DNA of 58,643 bases from Thermodesulfobacteriota bacterium (lineage in GTDB: Bacteria; Desulfobacterota; Desulfobacteria; Desulfobacterales; JAUWMJ01), in contig JAXHVO010000082.1 of NCBI GenBank assembly GCA_034189135.1, positions 1 through 58,643 of the forward strand, in the 5' to 3' direction. Each line of letters begins with the position of its first letter. Position 1 is the first letter of the stretch. Shown in pieces: positions 24,510 through 33,261 of the stretch. The position numbers were made by a program, and so were the translations under genes. The notes beneath the pieces were generated by a model that saw only the letters and a program-made list of their open reading frames with translations, was not told the origin of the DNA and did not search any database.

Positions 24510-27500
24510 TGATCACCTTTTCAAAATACCATTGTTCAGATTCGGGTAAACTTATGGCACCGGTGGGACATTCCGGGATACAGTTTCCACAGCCTGTACA
24601 AAGCCCCGGTTCGATCCATGACGAACCAGTCCCACGGGTTGTCTGTTCCAGGGTGATGGCCCCTTCGGGACAGATATCTGCACACTTGCCACATCCCCGG
24701 CACAATTCAGGATCTGCATGTGCCACAAAACAGTCAACAGGGCTGTCAAATGCATCGGACCGGTTGGAAGCCTTTTCCAGTGCTTCGCCGGCAGCTGACA
24801 TTCCTGATGCCGTCCCGGAAGCTTTCTTCACCTGTGACCATGAAGCCAGATAAACGCCGGGGATGTCGGTTTCAAGACTGCCAAAGGCACGGTCACCGAC
24901 GGAATGAAGTCCTGTGGCAAAGGAATCCCTTTGATGGGGTATGTGGGTGAATTCTTTTCGTCCAACAATAATGATACCCGCTTGAAGTTTCTTATATCTG
25001 GGATTTTCATCTAAGATTTTAATGTCCAAATTTTGCAATCGCTTGCCCCTCTTCCGGAAAGTAAGTTTCGGGCTTTTTTTCTCTTTGGTGGATAACAAAG
25101 AATTTCCCTTTTCCAGAATAAGGGTGAATTTGCCCCGTCGGCCATCGAGTCTAACCGGCTTGACCGGACGGATCAACTCTATAGCGGAATTTGACAGTTC
25201 CTGTACAATTCTATTTCCCACCTTCAGGTGATCCACCACGACCACTGAAGCAAATTGTTCTTTTAATCCTCTGGCTGCGGAAATTCCGGCTTCGGTCGCA
25301 CCCAGGATTATGGCCTGGGGGCAGGGCGCTTCTTTTTCCTCCAACCGCTTTTTAGAATCTTTTAATTGCCATAGCCCGGATCGAATCATCCGCAGAGACC
25401 GATCGATAGCGGTTTTATCGTCTTCTTTAAAAGGAAGCAGGCAGGTTTCCTTGATGTTGATCAGGGCAATATCTTTCGGGTTGTATTTTGCTTCTGTAAA
25501 AAGACGATGTTTTAATCTGATACGCTGGACGTTGCATGATTCACAGGCAAAAGCGAAATGACAGCAGGTGCATGAAGCGATCAAGGCGCCGTTTAATTTA
25601 TTTTCAGAAATAACCTGTTCGATTCTGCGCCCTTTTTCCGGATGGCAGGCGGAAACAAGAACCTCTACATGACCAACACCGGAAATATCGATAAGCGGGG
25701 GTATCATCTCATCCAGCCGATTATTTTGGTTCAGGGTTCCGTTGCACGAACAGATAAAAATTCCAATCTTTGGCTCTCCGTCACCAAGGTATTGGTGGGA
25801 AGTTGGCTCTACTGCAACAGCAGTGGTTCCAGCCAAGGCTTTGACTGCGGCAGCACGCCCTGCCACAATTGCTTTTGCCCAGGAGTCTTTCTTTCCAAAA
25901 CGTTCAATGGAGATCATTGCTGAAGAATTGAGTTTGGACGGTATCTGCCCTTGGCGGGAAAAGATGACTTTGCTAAAATGCAATTTCCTTCGGGTTGCTG
26001 TCCTTTCATGGCTGATCGCATTCAGATCACAGGCAGTCTCGCATCTGAGGCACTCGCTGCAAACTCCGCATTGAAGGCATCTGGAGGCTTCATCAATTGC
26101 ATCTTTCGCTGTCAAGGAGCGAATAACCTCACTTTTATCTTTTATCCGCTGCGATATTTTCCGATGAAAAGGAACCGTGCGCGTTTTAATCGGTGTGTCT
26201 TTTAAGATCGGTTCATATTCCTCGCTGGAAATTACAGGGTCGTCTTTTTTGTTAGGGACCGAATCGGGTTTAAGAGCATAAATAATTGTGCTTGCCGCCT
26301 TTCGCCCGGATGCCATGGCTTCCACAACAGTGGAGGGGCCTGAGACCACATCCCCTGAAGCAAAGACTCCGAAAATATTGGTCTGGCCTCCGGCCTCAAC
26401 TTTAATCGTACCCCTTTGGTTTAGTTTTAGATTGCCTCCAACACCATAAGGAATATCCGCCTTCTGACCAATGCTTATAATGGCTGTGTCTGCGCTTATG
26501 AGAAAGTCGGATCCATCCACAGGAATCGGCCTTGGCCGCCCCGAAGCATCCTTATCCCCAAGTTTCATCTTGATGCACTTGACTTGTGCCAGTCCATCGC
26601 CTTTTCCTACAAATTCGACCGGAACGGTTAGCGGTTTTAGTTTTACTCCCTCTTCAATCGCCTGCTCAATTTCATGGGGATCGGCAGGCATCTCTTTTCT
26701 GGTGCGACGATAAATAATGGTCACAGATTGCGCCCCAAGCCGCACACTTGCACGGGCTGCTTCAACAGCTGCATTTCCTCCACCTACCACTGTGACCCTG
26801 CCAGGGGGCTTTAAAGTTTTTCTTTTCCACAGGTCCTTTAAGAAGGAAACACAGCCGTAAATTCCTTTAAGATCCTCACCCTTTATGTTCATCCTGAGAT
26901 CTTTGGAAGCACCTGTGGCCAAGAGAACGGCGCGAAAGCCTTCGGCCTTCAATTTTTTAATATCCTGATAAGAATTCACCGGAGAGTTAAGCCTCAGGTC
27001 AACGCCTGCAGCCAATATCTGCGCGATCTCTGTTTCAATAATGTTTCTGGGAAGTCGATATGGCGCAATTCCTTGCCACAAAAGGCCTCCCGGCTTTTCT
27101 TCAGCCTCGATAAGGGTCGGGCGAAACCCTGCCTTTGCAAGATCGTACGCTGCTGTCAGACCTGCAGGCCCTGAACCTATAACCGCAACTCGTGGTCCAG
27201 CAGGAAAAGAAGTATCGCCTGTGTCCGGCTTTTTTCCCTTCTTTCCAGCCTGGTCTGCGGCAAAACGCTTTAACGTACAGATGGCCACAGGTTCGTCGAC
27301 TTCCTGACGACGGCACACCGCTTCACACGGATGGTGACACACCCGGCCGCATATTCCCGGAAGGGGGTTTGCGTCATAGATAAGTTCATACGCTTCTTCG
27401 AATCTACCCTGTGCAATCAGGGCAATATAACCCTGCGGATTCATGCCTAGGGGGCAGGCCGTTCTGCATGGAGCAGGCTGACGCTTGTCAATGGTCATCG

Positions 27501-27888
27501 TTGAAGGACATGACAGCTCGAATAAAGGTTTGCGGCCATCTGGAAATTCGACAGGGCATGATACCAGGCAATTTCGACAATCCACGCACAGGTCGGGGGA
27601 AACCCACATGGGTCTTTGAGTCAGTTCCAGTTGGACCTCGTTCACGGTTTTTTTAACCTGGGTGACTTCAGTTTGGGTGAATAATTCTATAAGGGGATGA
27701 TAAAGAACCTGGGTGTAAAGGTATTGGCTCCAGCGCTTTCCCCTATCTGTCCAGTTTCCCGGCGGTGAAGCCATTTCTATGTTTTTATCGATCAGAGTCA
27801 CATTTCTTCCAAGGTGGGCTAAAGTTAAGGCGGCCTGCAACCCCTGAAGGTCTGCTCCGATGATAAGTATGCCGGTTGAGGAGGTCAT
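24493..27888 (-). CDS. 1,131-residue iron-sulfur flavoprotein: HdrA-like and GltD/NfnB-like modules fused
   Basis: A very large cytoplasmic redox protein, read as modules: N-terminal FAD Rossmann motif GILIIGADLQGLQAAL (6-21), a ferredoxin-type Cys set (CVDCRNC, 101-107), GltD-type Fe-S helical domain with CRTACPLG and CGRVCHHPCEAVC (141-192), FAD motif VAVIGSGPAGLTAAYDL (234-250), a second nucleotide-binding motif VTVVGGGNAAVEAA (365-378, NAD(P)H-type), a Cys cluster CLQCGVCSECLRCETAC (604-620), an HdrA-like IFICSCNG (710-717), a third Rossmann motif (859-875) and a final double ferredoxin (about 1070-1115). Similar fusions in sulfate reducers have been called HdrL. It would link NAD(P)H with ferredoxin and the Hdr subunits. 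Start ATG 27888 follows GGGGAAG, 6 nt after korC. Confidence 0.8.
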   Translation of the reverse strand: MTSSTGILIIGADLQGLQAALTLAHLGRNVTLIDKNIEMASPPGNWTDRGKRWSQYLYTQVLYHPLIELFTQTEVTQVKKTVNEVQLELTQRPMWVSPDLCVDCRNCLVSCPVEFPDGRKPLFELSCPSTMTIDKRQPAPCRTACPLGMNPQGYIALIAQGRFEEAYELIYDANPLPGICGRVCHHPCEAVCRRQEVDEPVAICTLKRFAADQAGKKGKKPDTGDTSFPAGPRVAVIGSGPAGLTAAYDLAKAGFRPTLIEAEEKPGGLLWQGIAPYRLPRNIIETEIAQILAAGVDLRLNSPVNSYQDIKKLKAEGFRAVLLATGASKDLRMNIKGEDLKGIYGCVSFLKDLWKRKTLKPPGRVTVVGGGNAAVEAARASVRLGAQSVTIIYRRTRKEMPADPHEIEQAIEEGVKLKPLTVPVEFVGKGDGLAQVKCIKMKLGDKDASGRPRPIPVDGSDFLISADTAIISIGQKADIPYGVGGNLKLNQRGTIKVEAGGQTNIFGVFASGDVVSGPSTVVEAMASGRKAASTIIYALKPDSVPNKKDDPVISSEEYEPILKDTPIKTRTVPFHRKISQRIKDKSEVIRSLTAKDAIDEASRCLQCGVCSECLRCETACDLNAISHERTATRRKLHFSKVIFSRQGQIPSKLNSSAMISIERFGKKDSWAKAIVAGRAAAVKALAGTTAVAVEPTSHQYLGDGEPKIGIFICSCNGTLNQNNRLDEMIPPLIDISGVGHVEVLVSACHPEKGRRIEQVISENKLNGALIASCTCCHFAFACESCNVQRIRLKHRLFTEAKYNPKDIALINIKETCLLPFKEDDKTAIDRSLRMIRSGLWQLKDSKKRLEEKEAPCPQAIILGATEAGISAARGLKEQFASVVVVDHLKVGNRIVQELSNSAIELIRPVKPVRLDGRRGKFTLILEKGNSLLSTKEKKSPKLTFRKRGKRLQNLDIKILDENPRYKKLQAGIIIVGRKEFTHIPHQRDSFATGLHSVGDRAFGSLETDIPGVYLASWSQVKKASGTASGMSAAGEALEKASNRSDAFDSPVDCFVAHADPELCRGCGKCADICPEGAITLEQTTRGTGSSWIEPGLCTGCGNCIPECPTGAISLPESEQWYFEKVINALLE

Positions 27889-27894
27889 GCCGAT

Positions 27895-28467
27895 TTACTT
27901 CCCCTCTTCTTTCAAATCAAGACCGTATTGAAATCCTTTTTCCATTCCGGCCAGGTTTTTCTTTTCAGTTCCCTTTGGCACTGAAATTTCGATGGTCTGC
28001 CTGAGTGAATCGTAAGAGACCAGGTCGGTAGCGGAAATTGCAAAGCTCAGCATAATGATGTTTGCCATCATCTTTACACCCATCTCCTCGGCAAATTCCG
28101 TGGCAGGTATGGAATGGGTTTTAACATCTTTTGGAACCCTATCGGGATCGATTTTTACCAGGCCGGAATCTGTAAAAAGTTTTCCCCCTTCAACCAGTCT
28201 TGGGGCGTATATATCGAAACCCTCCTGGGACATGCAGATGATAATGTGGGGTTTTTCTATATAAGGATACTCAATAGCTTCAGTAGAAACAACTACCTGT
28301 GCGGCACAGGCACCACCGCGAGCCTCAGGTCCATAGGACTGTATGAGGGTTGCATTTTTTTTCTCGAAAAGGGTCGCCGCTTTTCCCAGGATGTTCCCTG
28401 AAAGAATAATCCCCTGGCCACCGAATCCGGTAATAATGATTTCTTGGTATTGACTTTTAGCGGCCAT
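27895..28467 (-). CDS. korC: 2-oxoacid:ferredoxin oxidoreductase, gamma subunit
   Basis: A 190-residue subunit of the KorC/PorG type. It has the family start EIIITGFGGQGIILSGNILG, a G-P-E-A-R-G-G-A motif after SYG (the 'YGPEARGG' signature) and DIYAPRLVEGGKLF. It completes the alpha, beta and ferredoxin subunits encoded just upstream. A strong ribosome site (TAGGAGGCATT) precedes the ATG, 8 nt after the korB stop. The substrate family (2-oxoglutarate or another 2-oxoacid) is set by the other subunits. Confidence 0.87.
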   Translation of the reverse strand: MAAKSQYQEIIITGFGGQGIILSGNILGKAATLFEKKNATLIQSYGPEARGGACAAQVVVSTEAIEYPYIEKPHIIICMSQEGFDIYAPRLVEGGKLFTDSGLVKIDPDRVPKDVKTHSIPATEFAEEMGVKMMANIIMLSFAISATDLVSYDSLRQTIEISVPKGTEKKNLAGMEKGFQYGLDLKEEGK

Positions 28468-28475
28468 AATGCCTC

Positions 28476-29366
28476 CTATCGTTGTGCAGCCATCTCTTTT
28501 TTCGGCCAGGCAGTACTTTTTAGTTCTGATGTTTTAGCAAGCCTTTCCAGAAAAGTGGGGCGTTCTGTGTCGATGAATTTTCCCAGGACCATTTTCTTCC
28601 CCTCCTCAATCACTGTTTCGTCGGGATGGACTTCGTTTTTGATCACACTGTTTTTCTGGTAAAGCTTGATCATATCCAGAGCACTTCCAAGGCGATTACG
28701 CCGTCCAAACGCCGTCGGGCATGGGGCAAGTACTTCTACAAAGGAAAAACCAGGCTTTAACAGGGCTTCCAGAATTGATTCCGCCAGCCGCCTGACGTCC
28801 AGGGAAAGCCAGCGTGCCACATAAACAGCACCACATGCTGCTGCCAGAGAGGGAAGATTTAAAGGAACTTCGGAATTTCCATACGGAGTGGTGGATGTTC
28901 TGGCGCCTGTCGGAGTATTGGCTGAGACCTGCCCCCCTGTCATCCCATAGTTCATGTTGTTTACGCAGATAACCGAAATGTTGATATTTTTTCTGGCTGC
29001 ATGCAAAAAGTGATTGCCACCTATGGAGAAAAGGTCTCCTTCGCCGGAAAAAACAAACACATTCATTTCAGGTTTTGCCAGTTTAAGTCCGGTTGCAAAC
29101 GGGATGGCCCGACCATGGGTGGTATGAAAAGAATCGAGGTTAAGGTATCCCGCAACCCTTCCGGTGCATCCGATTCCGGAAACAACGGCAAGTCGGTCGT
29201 AATTGATTCCTGTTTTCTTTAAAGCCGTGATACAGGATGAAAAAGCACTTCCGATGCCACACCCCGGACACCATATATGGGGGATGCGGTCTTTCCTCAG
29301 GAGTTCGTCCTTTGGATGTTTAGCAGGTGAGCGCCTGGCCGTTTTTTTGCTTGCTTTTGGTTTCAT
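28476..29366 (-). CDS. korB: 2-oxoacid:ferredoxin oxidoreductase, beta subunit (TPP-binding)
   Basis: A 296-residue thiamine-diphosphate-binding subunit. It has the Fe-S motif IPHIWCPGCGIG near 30-40 and the TPP/Mg motif GEGDLFSIGGNHFLHAARK, followed by V-N-N-M-N-Y-G-M-T-G-G-Q, the KorB-type signature. The N-terminal 25 residues are Lys/Arg/Ala-rich and unusual. The start overlaps the korA stop by 4 nt (ATGA) with GGAAGAGG before it. KorAB oxidises a 2-oxoacid plus CoA to acyl-CoA and CO2 and reduces ferredoxin. 2-Oxoglutarate is the default guess from family resemblance. Confidence 0.88.
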   Translation of the reverse strand: MKPKASKKTARRSPAKHPKDELLRKDRIPHIWCPGCGIGSAFSSCITALKKTGINYDRLAVVSGIGCTGRVAGYLNLDSFHTTHGRAIPFATGLKLAKPEMNVFVFSGEGDLFSIGGNHFLHAARKNINISVICVNNMNYGMTGGQVSANTPTGARTSTTPYGNSEVPLNLPSLAAACGAVYVARWLSLDVRRLAESILEALLKPGFSFVEVLAPCPTAFGRRNRLGSALDMIKLYQKNSVIKNEVHPDETVIEEGKKMVLGKFIDTERPTFLERLAKTSELKSTAWPKKEMAAQR

Positions 29367-30541
29367 TTCCTCTTCCTTTTAGTTCCGATTTCAGGCAGGA
29401 TCTTTTGTACCGCATTCGTGATTTGCTGTGGCGTATGGATACCCCCTCCGGCATGATGAATTAATTTTGTCAGGGCCTGTCCGGATGCGCATCGTTCCAC
29501 TTCAAGGGCGATCTGACCGAAATTTACTTCCGGCACCACAAAGGCTTTTGCCTTTTTTGCCAACTTCCTGATCAAATCTTCGGCAAACGGCCAGATGGTG
29601 TTAAGCTTAAGCAAACCGACTTTGAGGCCATCATCGCGCAAATCGCGCATGGCCTTTAGCGCGGGCCTGACGGAAGATCCGTAAGTGACGATAATAATTT
29701 TTGCTCCATCCAAGAAATGCTCCTCATAATCTATGATTGCATCTCGATTGTTGCGAATTTTGTTGATCAGGCGCGTGATTAAAACTTCCTGAGTCTGGGC
29801 ATCCGGTACAGGATATCCCCTTTCATCATGGGTAAGGCCGGTAATGTGAATCTTGTATCCATCCCCCGCATCCGGCAACACAGGAATCAGGGAACTGTCG
29901 GTTTTATACGGAAGATATTTTTCTGGTGGTTTTGAAGGCTTTTTACGGTTTACCACTTTAATTTTTTCTGCAGGTGGAATAGTGACGCGTTCCAAGGTGT
30001 GGCCCACCACTTCATCGGCCATAATCAGAACCGGAATACGAAAAGTCTCGGCAAGGTTAAAGGCCCTGATGGTGAAATCAAACATTTCCTGGGGGGAACT
30101 CGGACTTATCGCTATGATTTCATAATGTCCGTGGGAACCCCATCTGGCCTGCATGATGTCCCCTTGGCCGCAGGTGGTCGGAAGACCGGTGGATGGCCCA
30201 CCCCTTTGAATGTTGACTACCACGCAAGGTGTTTCGGTGATGACACCCAGGCCGATGTTTTCCATCATCAGACTGAAACCCGGGCCCGAAGTGGAAGTCA
30301 TGGATTTTGCCCCGCCCCAGGCCGCGCCGAGTACCGCCGCAATGGATGCTATTTCGTCTTCCATCTGAACATAGGTGCCGTCCAGCTTCGGGAGCCGTCT
30401 GGACATTGCTTCCGCCACCTCTGTGGCCGGAGTAATGGGATATCCCGCAAAAAAATTGCATCCGGCAGCCAGAGCACCTTCAGTACATGCTTCGTCGCCG
30501 TTGATAAAATGCTCTCCGGTCAAAACTCGCTGACATGTCAA
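29363..30541 (-). CDS. korA: 2-oxoacid:ferredoxin oxidoreductase, alpha subunit
   Basis: A 392-residue alpha subunit with the classical features: GDEACTEGALAAGCNFFAGY and the Y-P-I-T-P motif, QMEDEIASIAAVLGAAWGG, TSTSGPGFSLM and GGPSTGLPT. The start is TTG at 30541. It is read as TTG-ACA-TGT-CAG and AAAGGAGGTT is 8 nt upstream, which fits well. A near ATG is out of frame. It lies between the ferredoxin subunit gene (57 nt) and korB (overlap). The middle segment (about 200-260), with VVNRKKPSKPPEKYLPYK, is the usual variable linker. Confidence 0.88.
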   Translation of the reverse strand: MTCQRVLTGEHFINGDEACTEGALAAGCNFFAGYPITPATEVAEAMSRRLPKLDGTYVQMEDEIASIAAVLGAAWGGAKSMTSTSGPGFSLMMENIGLGVITETPCVVVNIQRGGPSTGLPTTCGQGDIMQARWGSHGHYEIIAISPSSPQEMFDFTIRAFNLAETFRIPVLIMADEVVGHTLERVTIPPAEKIKVVNRKKPSKPPEKYLPYKTDSSLIPVLPDAGDGYKIHITGLTHDERGYPVPDAQTQEVLITRLINKIRNNRDAIIDYEEHFLDGAKIIIVTYGSSVRPALKAMRDLRDDGLKVGLLKLNTIWPFAEDLIRKLAKKAKAFVVPEVNFGQIALEVERCASGQALTKLIHHAGGGIHTPQQITNAVQKILPEIGTKRKRK

Positions 30542-30598
30542 TCTGTTAACCTCCTTTCAGGGTGGTAAAGCGCCTAAAGCAGATTTGCCTTGCCGGTT

Positions 30599-30874
30599 TT
30601 ATTTGTCGTTCAAATGATCATACGAATGATCACAAAAAATGGCAAACTCCGGACAAACTTCTTCACAGAAATGGCATCCCACGCAGGCGGCAGGTTCCTC
30701 TACAACAGGCGGATGATATCCCTTTTGGTTAAACTTATCGGACATTTTTAAAACACCGCGCGGGCAAAATTCCACACAAAGACCACACCCTTTGCATCGG
30801 CTTTCGATAATATGGATCTCTGCCGGTGGCAGCAATTTCTCCCCCAAATCAAGAGGCTCTCTCCACATCTTCAT
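30599..30874 (-). CDS. korD: Ferredoxin-like delta subunit of the 2-oxoacid oxidoreductase
   Basis: A 91-residue protein with two [4Fe-4S] motifs, CKGCGLCVEFCP and CVGCHFCEEVCP. It is typical of the small ferredoxin subunit at the head of korDABC operons and carries electrons out of the alpha/beta core. GCAGGA lies 8 nt before ATG 30874. It is the first gene of the roughly 12-kb operon. Confidence 0.85.
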   Translation of the reverse strand: MKMWREPLDLGEKLLPPAEIHIIESRCKGCGLCVEFCPRGVLKMSDKFNQKGYHPPVVEEPAACVGCHFCEEVCPEFAIFCDHSYDHLNDK

Positions 30875-31231
30875 GGCAACAATCCTGCTTTAAAATTTTA
30901 TCGTTTATTACCGTAATATTGAATACTGGCGATTTTTCAATTTTCGTCATCTTAAACCTTGAAATACACGCTTTTGTCAACAATTAGATTGATGGTTTGG
31001 AATGAACCAATGGGTGTGAAACCTGAGCTGCCAATTGACCGCCATGCGATCGAAAATATTTTGTTAATCAAATCAAATTGTTATGAATAAGTTGTTTAAA
31101 AGTCAAAACCCCTTGGCTTTTTTTAAAAACTTTACCAAAATTCTATTTTCTGCTATTTTGCTTTTAGTTTAATTCGGCCAAAAATAGCCGAGTCACCATT
31201 CACCACCAGCAACGGACAAGCGAAACAGGAA
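30875..31231. other. Divergent intergenic region, korD and CULT genes
   Basis: Holds the korD promoter on its left half. The right half (31080-31200) is very A+T-rich and must drive the CULT gene, but no clear -35/-10 pair was found. No gene seen. Confidence 0.4.
30951..30980 (-). promoter_or_regulatory. Sigma70-like promoter of the kor-hdr operon
   Basis: Minus-strand TTGACA (30975-30980), an 18-nt spacer and TTTAAG (30951-30956, 4 of 6). The predicted leader is about 70 nt. The -10 match is moderate. Confidence 0.4.
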
Positions 31232-31660
31232 ATGATTACAAATAATAATGACAGCGGTATTTTTTTTCGACAACCGTCTGAGAAATTTAGCGGTGAAGAA
31301 CCCGGTTATATTGTTGAGGGTGAAACAAAAGAGCAAGAGCCGGACACAGGCAAATTCATTCTCTGCCGCCAGTGTCATCAGGTGATAACAGGCCCGGCTG
31401 AGCGTATCGAAATGCAGGGCGCTCACCAGCATACGTTTGCCAATCCGCATGGTGTTGTTTATCATATAGGCTGTTTCAAGTCTGCTGCAGGATGTGGGTA
31501 TGCGGGACCGGCATCTGATGAGTTCAGCTGGTTTAAGGGATACAGCTGGCGAGTTGCCGTCTGTGGGAATTGTCTTCTTCATTTAGGCTGGTTGTTTATT
31601 TCACCGGGTAGTGATAGTTTCAACGGGCTGATTCTTGACCATCTTATTCTGCCTGACTGA
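31232..31660 (+). CDS. Stand-alone CULT-domain protein (bacterial cereblon-like)
   Basis: A 142-residue protein. Residues about 40-140 match the CULT domain, the thalidomide-binding domain of cereblon. Zinc ligands are C45/C48 (CRQC) and C111/C114 (CGNC). The aromatic cage positions are W100, W106 and W120 with F122. These spacings (6, 14 and 2) equal human cereblon W380, W386, W400 and F402, and the Zn cysteines lie 5 and 8 residues after the second Trp in both. Local similarity is clear: FSWFKGYSWRVAVCGNC against the human SWFPGYAWTVAQCKIC. A small bacterial homologue, MsCI4 of Magnetospirillum gryphiswaldense, is established. The first 40 residues are polar and likely disordered. The ATG has AGGA only 1 nt upstream, so the start is uncertain. 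Confidence 0.82.
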   Translation: MITNNNDSGIFFRQPSEKFSGEEPGYIVEGETKEQEPDTGKFILCRQCHQVITGPAERIEMQGAHQHTFANPHGVVYHIGCFKSAAGCGYAGPASDEFSWFKGYSWRVAVCGNCLLHLGWLFISPGSDSFNGLILDHLILPD

Positions 31661-31782
31661 ATTGGAAGAGATCCAGCTTTTAGATTTATTAAACCGGAGG
31701 TTCCTTAAATTGATAACATAAAGCAATCATTATTTTTTTACCATTTGAAAATTACTATAGGAGGTAGAAAAGGAATAAAATC

Positions 31783-32229
31783 ATGAGATATGCTCACACC
31801 AATATTGTGGCAAGAGATTGGAAAAAATTATCAGATTTTTACATTCATGTGTTTGACTGCACGGTAAAACCACCGGTAAGAGAACTTTCCGGTGAGTGGT
31901 TGGATCAAGCCACTGGTTTATCCGGTGCAAAATTAGAGGGAGTTCATTTATTGCTGCCCGGACACGGGAACAGCGGTCCCACTTTAGAAATATTCTCTTA
32001 TAAAGATACCCATGAATGTGAACCGGTCATGGCTAACTTTACCGGCTTTGCGCATATTGCATTTGAAGTCGAAGATGTTGAGAAAAAATTCAGCGATGCG
32101 CTATACAGGGGTGCTACTAAATTAGGCCAAGTTACCCGGAAAATGGTCAATGGTGTGGGTATGCTAAAATTTGTTTATTTTAGAGATCCTGAAGGAAATA
32201 TAGTAGAAATGCAGTCCTGGGAGAAATAA
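31783..32229 (+). CDS. VOC-family (glyoxalase/dioxygenase-fold) protein
   Basis: A 148-residue single-chain vicinal-oxygen-chelate protein with two beta-alpha-beta-beta-beta units. Putative metal ligands are visible: His5 in RYAHTNIV, Glu in PTLEIFSY, His in GFAHIAFEV and Glu in GNIVEMQSW. It resembles lactoylglutathione-lyase-like and epimerase-like proteins, but the reaction cannot be named. AAGGAA sits 8 nt before the ATG, and a stronger AGGAGG lies too far upstream. It follows the CULT gene by 122 nt on the same strand. Confidence 0.8.
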   Translation: MRYAHTNIVARDWKKLSDFYIHVFDCTVKPPVRELSGEWLDQATGLSGAKLEGVHLLLPGHGNSGPTLEIFSYKDTHECEPVMANFTGFAHIAFEVEDVEKKFSDALYRGATKLGQVTRKMVNGVGMLKFVYFRDPEGNIVEMQSWEK

Positions 32230-32375
32230 CTTTAACCCAAAAGCGAGCAATCCTCGTCAGACACTTTTCTCATTTAAGACGGAACATATTTTTGAGAATT
32301 ACTATAACGTATAGCCACAGTTAAACAGGCCATACCGACAACAGTTCACCTTTCTGAACCACGAGAGAGGACACT

Positions 32376-33107
32376 ATGAAAAAACCAATGGTGTTAGCTG
32401 CCTTACTCGCCATTTTTACAATATCGGCTCTATCAGTTGCCGGGGGGAGCATACCTTCAAGTAATCGATCACGACAGGCAGTTTTCAGGGTAAAACCACA
32501 GCTGGAAAGAGATTTTGCCCGCAAGAAGCTTAAGTTTGGTGCACCCATTTACCTCAGAATCTTCAAGGAGGAAAAAGAACTTGAAATATGGGTAAAGCAG
32601 GCCAGCCGTTTCACCCTTTTCAGAAAATTTCCTATTTGTACCTATGGTTTTGGATCGTTGGGCCCTAAAACAAGAAAGGGTGATGGACAGGCGCCGGAAG
32701 GCTTTTATTATGTAAAACCCGATCAGTTAAATCCGGTAAGCACTTTTCACCTGTCATTTAATCTGGGTTACCCAAACAGATATGATCGAATTCATCAACG
32801 AACGGGTGGGGCATTGATGGTGCATGGAGACTGTGTATCCATTGGATGTTATGCCATGACGGATAAAAAAATCGAGGAAATTTATGCGATTGCCGATGCG
32901 GCATTGAGAAATGGTCAGCCCTTTTTTAGAGTTCACATATTCCCTTTTCGCATGACGGGCAAAAACATGCAAAAGCACATGAATTCAAGGTGGTATCCAT
33001 TCTGGCAGAACCTTAGGCAAGGTTATGATTTTTTTGAAAAAAAGGGAAATACTCCGCCGAATGTTGAGGTGAAAAACAAACGGTATGTGTTTAATCCGTC
33101 TGGATAA
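32376..33107 (+). CDS. L,D-transpeptidase-family protein, YafK-like
   Basis: A 243-residue exported protein with a signal peptide (MKKPMVLAALLAIFTISALSVAGG). It has the YkuD catalytic signature H-G-x(3)-S-I-G-C in MVHGDCVSIGCYAM and the YafK-type GDGQAPEGFYYV segment. YkuD enzymes build or cut 3-3 crosslinks in murein. The YafK branch (DpaA in E. coli) releases Braun lipoprotein from peptidoglycan, so hydrolysis rather than crosslinking is possible. It acts in the periplasm. The ribosome site is weak (GAGAGGAC region). A strong hairpin follows the stop. Confidence 0.82.
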   Translation: MKKPMVLAALLAIFTISALSVAGGSIPSSNRSRQAVFRVKPQLERDFARKKLKFGAPIYLRIFKEEKELEIWVKQASRFTLFRKFPICTYGFGSLGPKTRKGDGQAPEGFYYVKPDQLNPVSTFHLSFNLGYPNRYDRIHQRTGGALMVHGDCVSIGCYAMTDKKIEEIYAIADAALRNGQPFFRVHIFPFRMTGKNMQKHMNSRWYPFWQNLRQGYDFFEKKGNTPPNVEVKNKRYVFNPSG

Positions 33108-33111
33108 AATG

Positions 33112-33141
33112 CGGCTGACCACCTCAAACTGGTGGCAGCCG
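33112..33141 (+). terminator. Hairpin after the L,D-transpeptidase gene
   Basis: CGGCTG, a bulged A, CCACC, a 7-nt loop, GGTGG and CAGCCG pair perfectly (11 bp with one bulge), 5 nt after the stop codon. The following sequence has few T residues, so termination may be partial or factor-assisted. Confidence 0.6.
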
Positions 33142-33261
33142 TGGGCTTTGTAGTTTGAACAATTAGTGTCTGTTGCCCTGGCTGCCAAACAGTATGACCT
33201 AAATTTAAGAAAAACCTGCATCCCTTCTGAAAAAAAAGCCAACAGTCTCAGGGTTCGCCGG

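Noticed and set aside
31193..31582. Minus-strand open frame over the CULT gene
   Set aside because: The plus-strand frame contains a complete Zn-Cys and Trp-cage pattern. The minus frame has no ribosome site or family features.
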